DNA of 64,000 nucleotides from Coriaria nepalensis. Its lineage: Eukaryota; Streptophyta; Magnoliopsida; Cucurbitales; Coriariaceae. Location: contig CP114499.1 of assembly GCA_027186245.1 (NCBI GenBank), positions 8,561,001 to 8,625,000 on the forward strand. Reading direction: 5' to 3'. Below the pieces are notes generated by a model, which was not told where the DNA came from, did not search any database, and saw only the letters and a program-made list of their open reading frames with translations. Within the stretch, counting starts at the first letter, position 1; each line of letters begins with the position of its first letter. Below are positions 38,317-49,968 of the stretch, piece after piece. A program made the position numbers and the translations under genes.

Positions 38317-38799
38317 CTAAATTAATCCGGTTTTCTTCCAAATCGCATTTCTCAGACGGCTCTGATCCCTCCCTTTCAGAGTACCTCCGATCCCTTCGTG
38401 AACGGAAAATGAAGCTCCTCTCCTCCTCGCGAGAAATTCATGAGGCGGAAGTCTGTCCTCTTCATCGTCGCTGTCGTCAAAGTATCTATCGCTTTCTCTC
38501 TTCGCATACTTGCTATGATAGTGATCTTTCAGGATCTTCGACCAGTCCGGTATGTTCACCGGCAATGAAGCAGATGCAGAGCTTTTCAGCGGATTACTCC
38601 TCTCTTTAACTGATTTATAAGGTTTACTGCTGGAAGTAGGTACGGATTTCTTCGAATCTAACTTTCCGTTCTGATTGTTGTCGAAACTCCAGATATCTGC
38701 TTCGTCCAGTTCGCAGAGATCGACGTGATGATCAGTACCGATCTCCATCGTCGGATAGATGTAGTTAAACCTTGCTTTAAAGCCTTTCCTTGACGCCAT
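38317..38799 (-). CDS. S40 / DUF584 senescence regulator-like protein
   Basis: Intronless, 160 residues. The N terminus MASRKGFKARFNYIYP is followed by an acidic patch (CELDEADIWSFDNN), a Ser/Lys-rich middle, the conserved core LPVNIPDWSKILK with HDS-like acidic run YFDDSDDEEDRLPPHEFLAR, and the C-terminal signature RRRGASFSVHEGIGGTLKGR followed by RLRNAIWKKTG. This order is diagnostic of the plant S40 family, whose members are nuclear proteins induced in senescence, stress and pathogen response; biochemical activity is not known. The length is typical. It lies 2.3 kb from a uL11 gene, an arrangement also found in Arabidopsis (a DUF584 gene beside an L12 gene on chromosome 5, from memory). 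Confidence 0.92.
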   Translation of the reverse strand: MASRKGFKARFNYIYPTMEIGTDHHVDLCELDEADIWSFDNNQNGKLDSKKSVPTSSSKPYKSVKERSNPLKSSASASLPVNIPDWSKILKDHYHSKYAKRESDRYFDDSDDEEDRLPPHEFLARRRGASFSVHEGIGGTLKGRDQSRLRNAIWKKTGLI

Positions 38800-41076
38800 T
38801 GATGAGAGAGAGCTTCAGTTGAAGGTACTTTTTTCTGTAAGTCTTTTATTTATGTTTTCGATTGTTTTGAGTATCTGCGTCATTGCGAATCGCTCATGAT
38901 TTTATAGCGCTGTACTGGATGACAACTCTCTCTCTCTCTCTCGTCTCGCCTGTTTTATCATTTAAAAGTTTTTACTAAAAATAGTTCTGTCAAAAAACGG
39001 GCATGCTCACGTGTTTACCGTGAACCCACCACTAGATTAATGAATCGACTTCCTGATTTTCGAAACCGAATGAGGGACCACACTCTCTCCGGAGAGCAAC
39101 ACAGTAACCGGACGACGTCGAGGTGGTGGGAACGCAGCCAGCTTCGAAAAGATTCCACAATTACAGCGGGGATAACACGTAAGACAGCCGAACGACACGT
39201 CGGAGATATCTTAAAAATTCTTAGAGTCGATGATTGATTAAATGTTTACCGTGTGCATGATTGCCGTGTTGTGGATTAACAATGTGTGAATTTAATTTAA
39301 TTTTTATGAGTGAACGAGAGGACACGTGGAGCATCGTCATGAGTTCTCTCTTCTGCCACTCAAAATGTAATTAGCAGTTATAAGATGTTTTTAGCCACGC
39401 TCTCCGTGCAGTATTCTCATCCCAACCAGTGTGGGTGGGGCCCTTCTTCGATCAAAATGTAATAAAGTTTTTTATGAAACTTGTACGTCATTATCCCGAC
39501 ACGTCATGTAAAGGTAAGAAAATAAAAATAAAAATAAAAATAAAAATAAATAAATAAATAAATTCTCGGGTCTACGGCTATGATCATCTATGGATTACGG
39601 AAAGTTTTGTCGCGACGCGGAAAGTAGGGGATTGGGTTGGTATTATTATTGTAATACGTGTCGGACAATAACTGAGGGACATTTTTTCACCGCATTATTT
39701 TAGTTAAAATATTATTTTAGCTAAAATATTAAAATATATATATATATATTTATTTAATTATTTAGGATTATTAATTATTTTAAAACAAATAAATTAAATA
39801 AAATCTACCCATAAAGTAGGGGATTGGGTTTTGTTTTTGCTAATCAACAAGCACGCAATGTAGAGTTAAAACTGTTTTAAGAACTTAATTGAAGGATTAT
39901 GAATCTACCCATCTCTTTATGACGAATACATATTTTTTATATTTATTAACAAAATAAAAATAAATAAATTTAAGTTGTATAATAAGACAAAAGTCAAAAC
40001 ACTAAAAAGTCTTATTAAGTTTTAGCATTCTAGGGTTGTGTTACTTTATTCAACACTAAGATTCCCCAATCCTCTTTCTTTCTGCCTAACATATTGACAC
40101 GCTTTTTTCATAATTTACATGTGCAACTTTCTAAACTCATTACGTGCATGCATGCACGTGCATTATTATCATCCTGCCATCTATCTATCTATCTATCCCC
40201 TTTGTCCTTTTTTAGGAAACGTTTTTGTTTTTTTTTTTTCCTGCTACATACACATTTTTAGCCTTTTTTTAAGCCTGCAATGATAGTCGATAGATAGACA
40301 TCTCTCATAAAAAAAAAAAAAAAAAAAAAAATTATTATTCAAAATTCCAAACATCCTTATCGTCACTAACCGACTCCTGGTTTGGTAAATTTGTGGTAAT
40401 CTAATGAACCAATAATTAACCTCAATCAACTAAAAAATTAACATAGAATATGGATTAAGGTATATCCCTTAGGTTTTTTTATTTATTTATTATATATAAA
40501 TATTATTTCCATCACTAATATAAAGTTATATAATTATTTTTATTTCAATTACATTAAAAAATTCCTCGTATTCATACATGTATTATTTAAATATATACAT
40601 ATAATATGTATATTTATGTTCAAACTACATGCGTGTAAAACACTGTTTATATCGAGTCGGTTGAACTGGTGGTCCTGTTGGGCAGGACACCAAATCGAAG
40701 CACTCTGCCTTATCCAAAACAGCATTCCTCTTTAATTTCTTTATAAACAAGCATATTAATAATAGACACGTAGCTAGGCTCGCCTACTTGTCCGGATTCT
40801 CTGGTTCCATCTTATTGGGCCTCTCTCTAAGGAAGTTGGGCTTACAATTCTTGCTTGGATAAAATGACCAACTGGATCAGAACATTTAAGCTATACTTAC
40901 AGAACTGGCCCAATACAAAAGCCCGCCAAATCAGTCTAATTGGTCGGACAGAAATGTCATTTCGCGCCACCTGTATAGCCCTATACCCTTATAATAACTC
41001 GCTCACTCGTTCCCTCTCCATCTCCTCTGCGCCCCTGTATATTTTGCTCCACCCCTTCGCTCTTTTGCAATCGACT
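38800..41076. other. Intergenic: S40 and uL11 divergent promoters
   Basis: No gene seen. An AAAAT/AAAT microsatellite at about 39519-39562, a run of about 20 A near 40310-40331, and TATC repeats near 40180-40196. The uL11 promoter occupies the right end. Confidence 0.5.
40816..40842 (+). promoter_or_regulatory. Paired site II elements of the uL11 promoter
   Basis: TGGGCC at 40816-40821 and TGGGCT at 40837-40842, with a further TGGGCC on the minus strand near 40903-40908. TGGGCY site II motifs are bound by TCP factors and are typical of plant ribosomal protein gene promoters. Confidence 0.6.
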
Positions 41077-41577
41077 ATGCCGCCAAAGTTCGATCCGAGC
41101 CAAGTTGTCGACGTCTACGTCCGTGTTACCGGCGGTGAGGTAGGAGCGGCGAGTTCCCTCGCGCCGAAGATCGGTCCACTCGGTCTCTCTCCGAAGAAGA
41201 TTGGAGAAGACATAGCGAAAGAAACTGCTAAGGATTGGAAGGGTTTGCGAGTGACGGTGAAGCTCACCGTCCAGAACCGACAGGCTAAGGTCTCGGTTGT
41301 TCCGTCGGCGGCGGCTTTGGTCATTAAGGCCTTGAAGGAGCCGGAGCGTGACCGGAAGAAGACGAAGAATATCAAGCACAACGGTGACATTTCTCTGGAT
41401 AATGTAATCGAGATTGCGAAGGTAATGCGGCCGAGATCCATGGCTAAGGATCTGAGTGGGACTGTGAAGGAGATTCTTGGAACTTGCGTTTCCGTCGGGT
41501 GTACTGTTGATGGTAAAGATCCAAAGGATCTCCAGCAGGAGATTACTGAAGGAGATGTTGAAGTACCGCTAGATTGA
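41077..41577 (+). CDS. RPL12: 60S ribosomal protein L12 (uL11), cytosolic
   Basis: Intronless, 166 residues, the normal length. It starts [20 protein letters not shown] and carries uL11 landmarks: the proline-rich N-terminal motif [20 protein letters not shown], the rRNA-binding half [17 protein letters not shown], and [16 protein letters not shown] near the C terminus. uL11 binds the GTPase-associated centre of 25S rRNA at the base of the P stalk. An upstream in-frame ATG at 40864 would add 71 residues not found in the family, so the start at 41077 is chosen. The leader near 41000-41070 is CT-rich, as in plant ribosomal protein genes. No lesion was seen. Confidence 0.96.
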   Translation: MPPKFDPSQVVDVYVRVTGGEVGAASSLAPKIGPLGLSPKKIGEDIAKETAKDWKGLRVTVKLTVQNRQAKVSVVPSAAALVIKALKEPERDRKKTKNIKHNGDISLDNVIEIAKVMRPRSMAKDLSGTVKEILGTCVSVGCTVDGKDPKDLQQEITEGDVEVPLD

Positions 41578-44059
41578 CAGATAAGATCTTGTTTTTTTTT
41601 TTTTTCATACTCGTTCTTTTTGAATGAGAACAATGAATTCGTCCCTTCTTTTTTTTTCCCTTTTCATCAGTTTTGGTTGTTCATTTAATGGATTTTGCTA
41701 ATTAGCATGTGAACGGGCTTTTGTTTTTTGTTTCTTTAGAGCTTGAATCTGATTCCGGAGACATAAAGGATTAAATTTTATGGTTTTGGATCAGTTTTCT
41801 AATTTCTTAGATATCTCATTCTCTGATCTGAAATTATGTTTGTTAGAACATGTCTCATCATATCAATTGCGTAGCATATCAGATAATTGGTAATGCATGC
41901 CAAAAGCAGTACGAACAAGCTTTACCAGTTACCACCATTTTATTGAAGTCATTCCGAACAACTGTAGATCAAAGAGTTATTTATTGCTCTTCTTGTTCCT
42001 TGGATTCCTCTATTTTATGATATATTTGACTGAGACGTGACTGCTCTATCGAATACGGCAATGGCGACGTTGTACCCATCTGTATCTCGTCTTGTTCGTT
42101 TCTGTTCTTTCTTCCGGGAACTTACGAGTTCCCGCATGAATCGATCCCTGTGATTATATTCGGTTTGATGCTTTAGCTCTTCATATATGGGGCGCTCACT
42201 TTTCTGTGCCTATGATAGAATACAGTTTCTTGGACGGTTGTTACAACATATATATATTCAATATTGCCGTCCAGAACTATTCCCGGCAACTGTAAATCAA
42301 TCCTTTTGATGATCTTATTGCTCGTTGCTGAAATCTAATGGAATGGGGTCAAGATGTTTTTAAATGATCGATCGGTTTGTTGCTAACACTAGTCTAATGA
42401 TTAAGCTAGGATACTTTTGCAATCAAATTCAGACTGGATTCCTAATAAGCTTCCTCCGCTTTAGTGGGCCGGCCTGAACTCAGTAAGGTCGGTCTATTGA
42501 AGCCCGGCCTGAGCCCCTAGCTAGGGAGCTTGAGCCGGGCTTATATGTCAAGTTCACGGGCTTATGGATTGCCCATAAATTTAATTAATTTTTTTTAATT
42601 TTAATTTGTATAATATTAAGAATTAAGAGTTAAAGTGGTTTAAAATTTAATAATTTAAAATTTAAAATTAGAACATATAAATAAGAGAAATAAAAAATTA
42701 AAATAAGAAATGATAAGATAATAAATTTAAAATTTAAATTTAAATAATAAAAATATATAAATAATTAATTACAAAATAATATTATGATATTTATCAGTTT
42801 CTGAAACATGTGGTGGACGATCGGAAGATAGTACGTCACTATCACATACATGTGGGTTATAATGGTGTTACAAGTGGTCATATCCCATTTTTGGTCTTGT
42901 ATCAAGAAGTTTTGTGCAAATTGTCATATAATTTCATTATATCAATCGACCTTATAAAACTCTACAAAATGCTCTCAAGTAGGATGTCTTCTGCGAGCTG
43001 GTCTAGGCTATTTAGTAGCTCTAGCTCCATCAAATTCCATTATTGGAAATTTTTAAAATTTTGAGAGAATTGAGTGTAAAAATATAAGTGAGAGAGAGAG
43101 TATTGTAGGGGAGAAAGTGCAAAGAAGTTGTAACAGGAAAGTGAAGTATTTATAGGAAAAAAATAAATAAATGATGTCTTTTATGCATATGGAGAATCTA
43201 TTGTGCTATTTTTATTAAATCATCAAATTTATTTATTATATCACGAGATGATTTATATTAAAAAATTAAAAAAAAAATCCATTTTTAATTAAATTAAAAT
43301 CAGACCAAAAGTTTTGAGGCCGACCTAAACGGATTTGAGTTTAATACGAGCCGGGTTGGATTACCCCTTATACTTAGGGATATGGTTGGAGAGGAAGGCG
43401 CACCGGTGAGAGATGAAGGAGAAATCTTTTATATACTTTACGGTTTGAGACTTTGTGTTGGGTAATCTGTTGGGTTGACCTCACTTCAGGCCCAGTAAAA
43501 GGCCCATCCATAATTGATGTTCGGCTTTCTGATTTTGCCCTTCGCTTGGCGCGTAAGGCATTGTTTTTTAAAAATAATTTTTAATGAATCTGGAATTTGA
43601 CTCTTTAAAGTGAATGTTGACTTTACGTAAATCAGACACGACCCAATCTTTGAGGTATGAGGTATGATTTCTTCTGTTCTCTTCTCTGAAGTGAATTTTA
43701 CTATACAACCTCAATCTACAAATAGAATTTTCCATCAATATACCAAATGCATGAATTTGATCAAAATCATGGACGTAATAAGTAAGAATCCGGCATTAAA
43801 ATCAATGCATTGATTATATGGAAGAGAAAAGCACAGGTCGATGTAATTTTACCTTCAAATCGACGTCATGAAAACATCCCGCTGATTAAAAACTGGAAAG
43901 CGAATCCATTCCCATCATTTCTTCGTGCAACTTCTTCTCCACTTCTTACGTCCTGAAAAGAAAACCCGCTATTTAATCTCTTCTCCATTACTCAAATCTA
44001 TAACAACAATTTCCTTTGATTAACCTGAATTTGATCCAGTTCTGAAAGCTTTTGAAACC
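41578..44059. other. Intergenic with probable hAT-type remnant
   Basis: No intact gene. A perfect 7-bp stem hairpin (CGGGAAC / GTTCCCG) lies near 42115-42134. The middle part, about 42430-43385, is described as a possible mobile element. Confidence 0.45.
42430..43385 (-). mobile_element. Possible degenerate hAT-family element
   Basis: Both ends are GC-rich and full of GCCCGGCC, GAGCCGGG and GGGCC-type motifs, as in subterminal regions of plant hAT elements; the interior is extremely AT-rich. On the minus strand a TATAAATA (43147-43154) is followed by a pyrimidine-rich leader, the usual layout of a transposase promoter, but the following frame stops quickly. I could not define terminal inverted repeats or an 8-bp target duplication, so this is tentative. 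Confidence 0.3.
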
Positions 44060-44896
44060 ATGGTGGGTAGATTCTCTTACCAGTTATACTGTTTCACTAT
44101 AATCCTGCTGCTGATTTCGTTACCTGCACATTCCATTGCGGTTGCAGACGATTCATCAACGAAAACGCCGGAAAATCCAATTAACAATGGCACTGTGGTT
44201 CCAGATCAATCAGAGCAGCCGTCTGTACGCACAATTAACAATGGCACGGCGGTTACGTACGAATCAGAACAGCCATCGGAGATTGTAACTAACAGCACCG
44301 ATTCCACGCCAGCTGATCCTGCTGATCCTTCTTTGTTTCATTCACCTCCTGATCAAACTGAATATCCATTCGAAGCTCCTACTCCATTATACTCTGTTTC
44401 TGCTCCAAATTCAGACGATCTCGCTCCTGAATATCTTTCAAGCTCGCTATCTTCTCCTCCTCCTTCCTTAGAATCATTCGCTCCAGAAACCGGAGAAGAA
44501 ATCCCCTCGCCGTTAGAAGCTCCAGTAGAAACTCCATCGGACGATCTATCACAGTCCAGAACGGACGACTATTCTCCGGAGACATTTGTGACTCCCCCTC
44601 CAGAAAATCCTCCTGTAGTTGTCGACGACGGTACTGACGACTCCAACGATGCAGCGTCGCCATTCAACTACAGAGCAAAGGATGCGGTGGTGGATAATGA
44701 TCAGCAATTTGAAGCAGAATCTGAAGGCGGTGGTGGTTGGGATGGAAAACAGAACGGAAAAGGCGTGAAAGTTATGATTGTGGCGGTTTGTGTTGTCGGA
44801 TTGGGAGGTTTAGCGTACTCGAAAAAGAAGAACAAGAAGACCGCTCGTAGTAAAGCAGATTACGAGTACCAGCTGACCAAGAGGGACGAGGCCTAA
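44060..44896 (+). CDS. Secreted Pro/Ser/Thr-rich type I membrane protein, AGP-like
   Basis: Single exon, 278 residues. A signal peptide (CFTIILLLISLPAHSIAVA, cleavage about residue 28) is followed by roughly 200 residues rich in Ser, Pro, Thr, Glu and Asp with several N-glycosylation sequons (INNGT, TNST), then a Gly-rich hinge, one membrane span (VMIVAVCVVGLGGLAY, about 240-256) and a short Lys/Arg tail (SKKKNKKTARSK). Many Ser-Pro and Ala-Pro pairs suggest hydroxyproline O-glycosylation. It is probably a cell-surface or wall-linked protein; I do not recognise a named family. An imperfect internal repeat of about 22 residues, NNGTxVxxxSEQPS, occurs twice near the N terminus. Confidence 0.82.
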   Translation: MVGRFSYQLYCFTIILLLISLPAHSIAVADDSSTKTPENPINNGTVVPDQSEQPSVRTINNGTAVTYESEQPSEIVTNSTDSTPADPADPSLFHSPPDQTEYPFEAPTPLYSVSAPNSDDLAPEYLSSSLSSPPPSLESFAPETGEEIPSPLEAPVETPSDDLSQSRTDDYSPETFVTPPPENPPVVVDDGTDDSNDAASPFNYRAKDAVVDNDQQFEAESEGGGGWDGKQNGKGVKVMIVAVCVVGLGGLAYSKKKNKKTARSKADYEYQLTKRDEA

Positions 44897-47206
44897 TCAA
44901 ACGAATCAGTCGTACCATCAAAATTTGGATGGTCGACATGTAGTTTTAAGTGTTATATGTCGAAGTATAATAAATAGATATTATATTTTTTAAAGGCAGG
45001 GTATAAAGATATTGAATTTGCCGATGAATTTTGTTAATTTTGTATTGATATTTAAGAGTGGTTAAATAAATAATTATTACTAATCAGGTGAGATAAAATA
45101 ATAATAATAATAATAATTAAAAAATTATTATATAATAAAGTTTAATATTTCTCTAGTAAGAGAGAGACTAAATTCATGTAAAAAGTGACGTCATTAGGTA
45201 ACTATTCATCCGGATAAAATTATTGTTTCAATCATTTTTTGAGAGTCAATATGCATTCATACAATTCCACCGAGGCACGGACCAGTAGACAGTGTCCGTG
45301 TCAAGTGCCACCGCTCTCAGAGCAAGTTGTCGATTAGACCAAACATTGCATATTCATCTTTGTATCTTATGAGGTAAGTTATGGTTTTTATTTGACGACA
45401 TGTCACATGCAAGCTGGTCCGACTTAAGTGGGCTCCACCACCATACAAAATCTTCAGTTTTTACTGCATTTCATGCATGCATTGCATGTAACCCCATTAT
45501 GCGCACTTTATCTTTCTTCATAAATAGCCGTCATGACACTTTGATTGCATTTTTTTTTGTCTTGGCTGGCTGTTCCTTAGAATAGTATATTTGCTTTTTG
45601 AATCTCTCTTCGATTAAATCCAATACAAACACATTCATCATTCATGATACAGTGGATAGTGTGGATGACACTGGTGTTGTTTGGCCCAGTAGATGAATGC
45701 GGGGGCGGGGGCGGGGGCTACCATGAGGGCATAATCAGACCAGAGATATGGTCTCATGACTGAGAGGCTGATGGCACAGACAGAAATCGATCATTCAGCC
45801 TATGGTCAGTTTTTTCCTTGTCCGAAAGGAAAATAAAAATAGATTTAAAATCCAATCAATATTAGGGTTTGACTGCAGTCAATAAGGTGAATAGTAAAGA
45901 AACGGAATCTAGACCAGACAAGTCTGACCAAGTGCCCACGTGATGCAATTTAATTGGCATATGATATGGTCAAATTTGATCTCTTATACATGTTATGAGT
46001 TATGAGTGATTCCATCACGGTCAAATTTGATCGATCAAAACCAGTTCTTAACTTTACAAGATATGTAAGATATATACATGCATGTTAGATTAGATTATGT
46101 AACATATATACATGCATGCATTGCACCTTAAAATATAATGTCAGAACGCACCGAAACTGAGAAACTGGATAGTGTTGTCGAGTTTGTCGAGTTTTGATTG
46201 GATTGAATGGTGATTATAATCATCATTAACTCAATGATTGTTACTTCAAATTAATATAATAATATGATGATGATAATATATGCATCTTAATGCACATTCC
46301 ACCTCCTTTATTTGAGTCGCTTTCATGCTATGAATTGAAATCATATTTCGTTCCCACTTTCCACTTTTGCATGCGCAATGTTCCTACCAAAAAGAACATT
46401 AAATAATGATACTCAAATTAGATAGAAAGTATGTGACCTAATTTTTATCTACGTACTAAAGTAGTACCTTTTTGTTTATTTTACATGATTTTATAGTGCA
46501 TACGGTAATACTAAACTAGCCCCATTAGTCCATTTACCGAGCTAAGACCTAGCTTAAGTTTAAATTTCTCGATTCGGATCATAAACTTAATATAATGAGA
46601 TTTCCAATATCACGAGTACATCTCGTATTACTTTATCTCCGAAACCGAGACGTTTGTATCTGAAACGGGATTTTTCTTCCTTGAATCTTCTTACTCTATA
46701 GCTCAATAAATGAATATGAATTTGGTAATATCACATGCATCTATAGCAAAAATCAATTAGCATTTTTCTAATTTTATAGTCAACTTGAGTATATATTTAT
46801 CACGGACAGTCAACTGTCTATACAGTAGGGCGGGTAGTGCTAGCTACAGTAAAAACCGTTTAAAACGGAAGACCGACAGGAAGAGACCTATGACTTGTTC
46901 TTTTTTCTTTATATATATATATATATATATTTTTATTTTTATTTTTTTGTTGGCAGAGAGACCTATCACTTTGTTCGCAGTCATAATTTTTAACTTGTCT
47001 AATTAACAATCCAGATATATGGCAGCAAAAGGCCACGTTCTTCCATCGTCACCTTCCCTACCGTTCCACCATCTCTTTCTTCTTCTTCTTCTACTTCGTT
47101 GTTATTATTTCGCGGAACAAGATCAACAAGGAATCCGATTTGCAGTACTTTTATCATTTCGTTCCATGAAACTATTGATCATTCGATCCCAAACTCTAGC
47201 TGAACC
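44897..47206. other. Intergenic upstream of the CRINKLY4-related gene
   Basis: No gene recognised. Contains TAATAA repeats (about 45100-45118), a (GCGGGG)n patch (45700-45718) and a TA run ending in T/A-rich sequence (46909-46945) that may serve as TATA region. An out-of-frame ORF from 47019 overlaps the next gene's start. Confidence 0.45.
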
Positions 47207-49537
47207 ATGCAATTCCACAATCCTCTGCTTCTTCCACTTCTTATTTTCTTCCTTCTCTACTTCATTACTGCATCTGGGTTCGGATCAATGGGACCCATCT
47301 CTGCCGCATTCGGTGAAGACGGTTTCTTCTGCGCCATTGATGCTAGTGGCAAACAGAACGTTGTCTGCTGGGGGAAAAACAGCTCCTCTTCACCACCTTC
47401 ACCGTCTTCAACCTCTCCGTATTCAAGCGAGATTCCACCAATGACCGCTCTCTCTGGCGGAGAAGGTTTTCTATGCGGTATTTTAGCGAATAATTCGCAT
47501 GCATATTGCTGGAGTTCAATAAACCCAGGTACAGATCTGGTTCCTTTAGTTTTCCGAACCACTGCTTATTTAGACATCGCCGCCGGCAAGAACCATGTCT
47601 GTGCAATCAGGGGATCTTACTACTCCGACAATGATTCCGGTAAGGTAGATTGCTGGGACATTGTAAGAGATTCAAACAATAGTATAATCTCTTCTATTCA
47701 GAGTTATCTGTTCTATAACCAATCTATCACCTCCCTTGTCTTCAATAAAATCGCTTCCGGTGATGGATTCAGTTGTGGTGGGGTCAGAGAAGGAGGAATC
47801 ATTTGCTGGGGCCCGAACTCCACGAACATCGAAATCTCAGAAATAACTGAAAATTTCAAGATTTTATCTTCAGGAAGACGTTCACTTTGTGGAATTTCCC
47901 AACTTTCTGGCAAAGTCAAATGTTGGGGAAATAACAAAGATTCATTTACTAATCCTACGACCGGGACCCAGTTCATATCATTAACTTCCGGTGCCCACCA
48001 TAGTTGCGGGATTCGATACGATAATCACGGAATCGAATGCTGGGGAAACTTCAATTCATCTTCAGTACCAAAAGGTTCTGGGTTTAAAGCGATTGCTTCA
48101 TCAGATAATACTACTTGTGGTATTAGAGAAGATGATTTAGTCCTAGATTGCTGGTTCGCAAATGGTTCGGATTCGGATTCTGATTCAGATTCTCCCTTTG
48201 ACTACGATCCACCATTAGAGCTATGTAGCCCTGGACTTTGCCTCCCCGGTTCTTGTGGGCCCAGAGAGTTTGCTTTCAACGCAAGCAACCTGAACGAGCT
48301 GGACTTGACCAGCTTGTGTGTTCGGAAAGACCTGAACATTTGTTTGCCTTGTGGGCTCAATTGTTCCTACGGGTTTTTCTTATCGAGTCCATGTTCGGAA
48401 AATTCCGATAGAGTCTGCACAGCTTGTTCCCTCTGCCAAAACAGCTCTTGCTCGGAGATCTGTGGGGTACACCCCCCTCCCGGAATGAGGCCGAAGCATT
48501 GGCATCAGTTCCGTAGCTTGGTACTCATAGCTGGTTCTTCCACGATGGGCTTTCTACTTATACTTTCTGGTTGGTGTGTTCTTCCTCGAGTCATTGCTTC
48601 CATTAAAAATTCCGGAAACGAACAAATCAATAATAATATTTCTATGGGAAAGTCTGAGTTGGAAATGGGCCTTAGTATCGATTCGTACCTTTCAACCGCT
48701 ACTTCTTGTCCCGGCATAGCTCAAATTTTCCGGCTTTCCGAGTTAAAAGACGCGACTAACGGGTTCAAAGAGTTTAACGAACTTGGACGGGGAAATTACG
48801 GTTTTGTCTACAAAGCCATTCTGCCAGACGGGAGCCAAGTGGCTGTCAAACGAGCAAATGCCGCCACAATAATCCACACGAATAGCCGTGATTTCGAAAT
48901 GGAGTTGGACATACTATGCAAAATCCGGCATTGTAATATAGTGAACTTGCTCGGTTATTGCTCGGAAATGGGTGAAAGACTTCTTGTTTACGAGTACATG
49001 CCTCATGGTACTCTTTACGACCATTTACACGGCGGGCTTTCTCCATTGAATTGGGCCATGAGGTTGAAGATATCAATGCAAGCGGCCAAAGGGCTAGAGT
49101 ATCTTCACAAGGAGTTCGTTCCACCGGTTGTTCATCGGGACGTCAAGTCTTCGAATATCCTCTTGGATTCTCATTGGGGAGCAAGGATTGCAGATTTTGG
49201 GCTTGTTACTTCTAATGATAAGGATCTTAGTGTGGATCTAACGAGTGATATTTACAGTTTCGGAATCGTACTGCTTGAGATTCTAAGCGGGAGAAAAGCG
49301 CACGATAGGGATTATATACCTTCAAGCATAGTTGAGTGGGCCGTGCCTCTGATTAAGCAGAATAAGGCGGCTGCCATGATTGATCAGTCCGTCCCCCTTC
49401 CGAGAAACGTGGAGCCAATTCTTAAACTTGCTGATGTGGCTGAGTTGGCTGTTCGGGAAAATCCTAGTGAGCGTCCGACCATGTCGTATGTAGCATCTTG
49501 GTTAGAACAAATTGTTAAGGATGGATTGGTATTCTGA
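47207..49537 (+). CDS. CRINKLY4-related receptor-like kinase, CCR1/CCR2 type
   Basis: Intronless, 776 residues. A signal peptide (LLLPLLIFFLLYFITAS) precedes an ectodomain of RCC1-like crinkly repeats, each with a Cys-x-Trp core (VVCWGKN, AYCWSS, IICWGPN, VKCWGNN, IECWGN, LDCWF). A Cys-rich TNFR-like segment follows (CSPGLCLPGSCGP, NICLPCGLNCSYG, VCTACSLCQNSSC), then a membrane span near residues 445-465. The kinase domain has the P-loop GRGNYGFVYKA (about 526), the ATP Lys in VAVKR (about 547), HRDVKSSNILLD (about 643) and DFGLV (about 663). After DFG only about 16 residues separate it from SDIYSFG, so the GTxGYxDPEY part of the activation segment is absent. I recall the same deletion in Arabidopsis CRR1/CRR2; the protein is probably a weak kinase or pseudokinase. 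Confidence 0.92.
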   Translation: MQFHNPLLLPLLIFFLLYFITASGFGSMGPISAAFGEDGFFCAIDASGKQNVVCWGKNSSSSPPSPSSTSPYSSEIPPMTALSGGEGFLCGILANNSHAYCWSSINPGTDLVPLVFRTTAYLDIAAGKNHVCAIRGSYYSDNDSGKVDCWDIVRDSNNSIISSIQSYLFYNQSITSLVFNKIASGDGFSCGGVREGGIICWGPNSTNIEISEITENFKILSSGRRSLCGISQLSGKVKCWGNNKDSFTNPTTGTQFISLTSGAHHSCGIRYDNHGIECWGNFNSSSVPKGSGFKAIASSDNTTCGIREDDLVLDCWFANGSDSDSDSDSPFDYDPPLELCSPGLCLPGSCGPREFAFNASNLNELDLTSLCVRKDLNICLPCGLNCSYGFFLSSPCSENSDRVCTACSLCQNSSCSEICGVHPPPGMRPKHWHQFRSLVLIAGSSTMGFLLILSGWCVLPRVIASIKNSGNEQINNNISMGKSELEMGLSIDSYLSTATSCPGIAQIFRLSELKDATNGFKEFNELGRGNYGFVYKAILPDGSQVAVKRANAATIIHTNSRDFEMELDILCKIRHCNIVNLLGYCSEMGERLLVYEYMPHGTLYDHLHGGLSPLNWAMRLKISMQAAKGLEYLHKEFVPPVVHRDVKSSNILLDSHWGARIADFGLVTSNDKDLSVDLTSDIYSFGIVLLEILSGRKAHDRDYIPSSIVEWAVPLIKQNKAAAMIDQSVPLPRNVEPILKLADVAELAVRENPSERPTMSYVASWLEQIVKDGLVF

Positions 49538-49968
49538 TAAAAACCCCCAAAACTTGGGTTCACTTTTTAAATTCTCAAGTGCATTCTTCAATTATTATTA
49601 TTATTATTATTATTATTTTCTTTTTCAAATGTACATTTGTCATAAGCATCTTGTACACAGTATTTTTCTTCTTATCCTGCAAAAGGGTTGCTAGGTATAG
49701 AACTAAAAAGAGTCATATATATATATATATATATATTGTTCAACTTCAATCGTACAAACAATTAATACTCTTTCAGGCTACTTCTCCCATCAAATGACAA
49801 ACAAGAACCCTAAAAATGAATCGGGGGAAAAAATAAAAATAAAAAAATAAAAAAACAAAAAAAACGACAAAGTTTTGTACATGGTAATGAATTGGAACTG
49901 GGTTTTTTGGAACTCAACAGAGACCTTTGTTCCATTAAGCTGACTATGAACACTAACAATAATATTAG
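49538..49968. other. Convergent 3' flanks
   Basis: Shared 3' region of the CRINKLY4-related gene and the minus-strand kinase. ATT trinucleotide repeats (49592-49617) and a TA run (49717-49736). Confidence 0.5.

Noticed and set aside
40864..41076. Upstream in-frame extension of the uL11 ORF
   Set aside because: It would add 71 residues absent from all uL11 proteins I know, and it overlaps the promoter/leader with site II motifs.
42300..42345. TGATGAT ... CTGA pattern suggestive of a box C/D snoRNA near uL11
   Set aside because: The boxes are too close together, the C box lacks the purine, and no terminal stem is visible.
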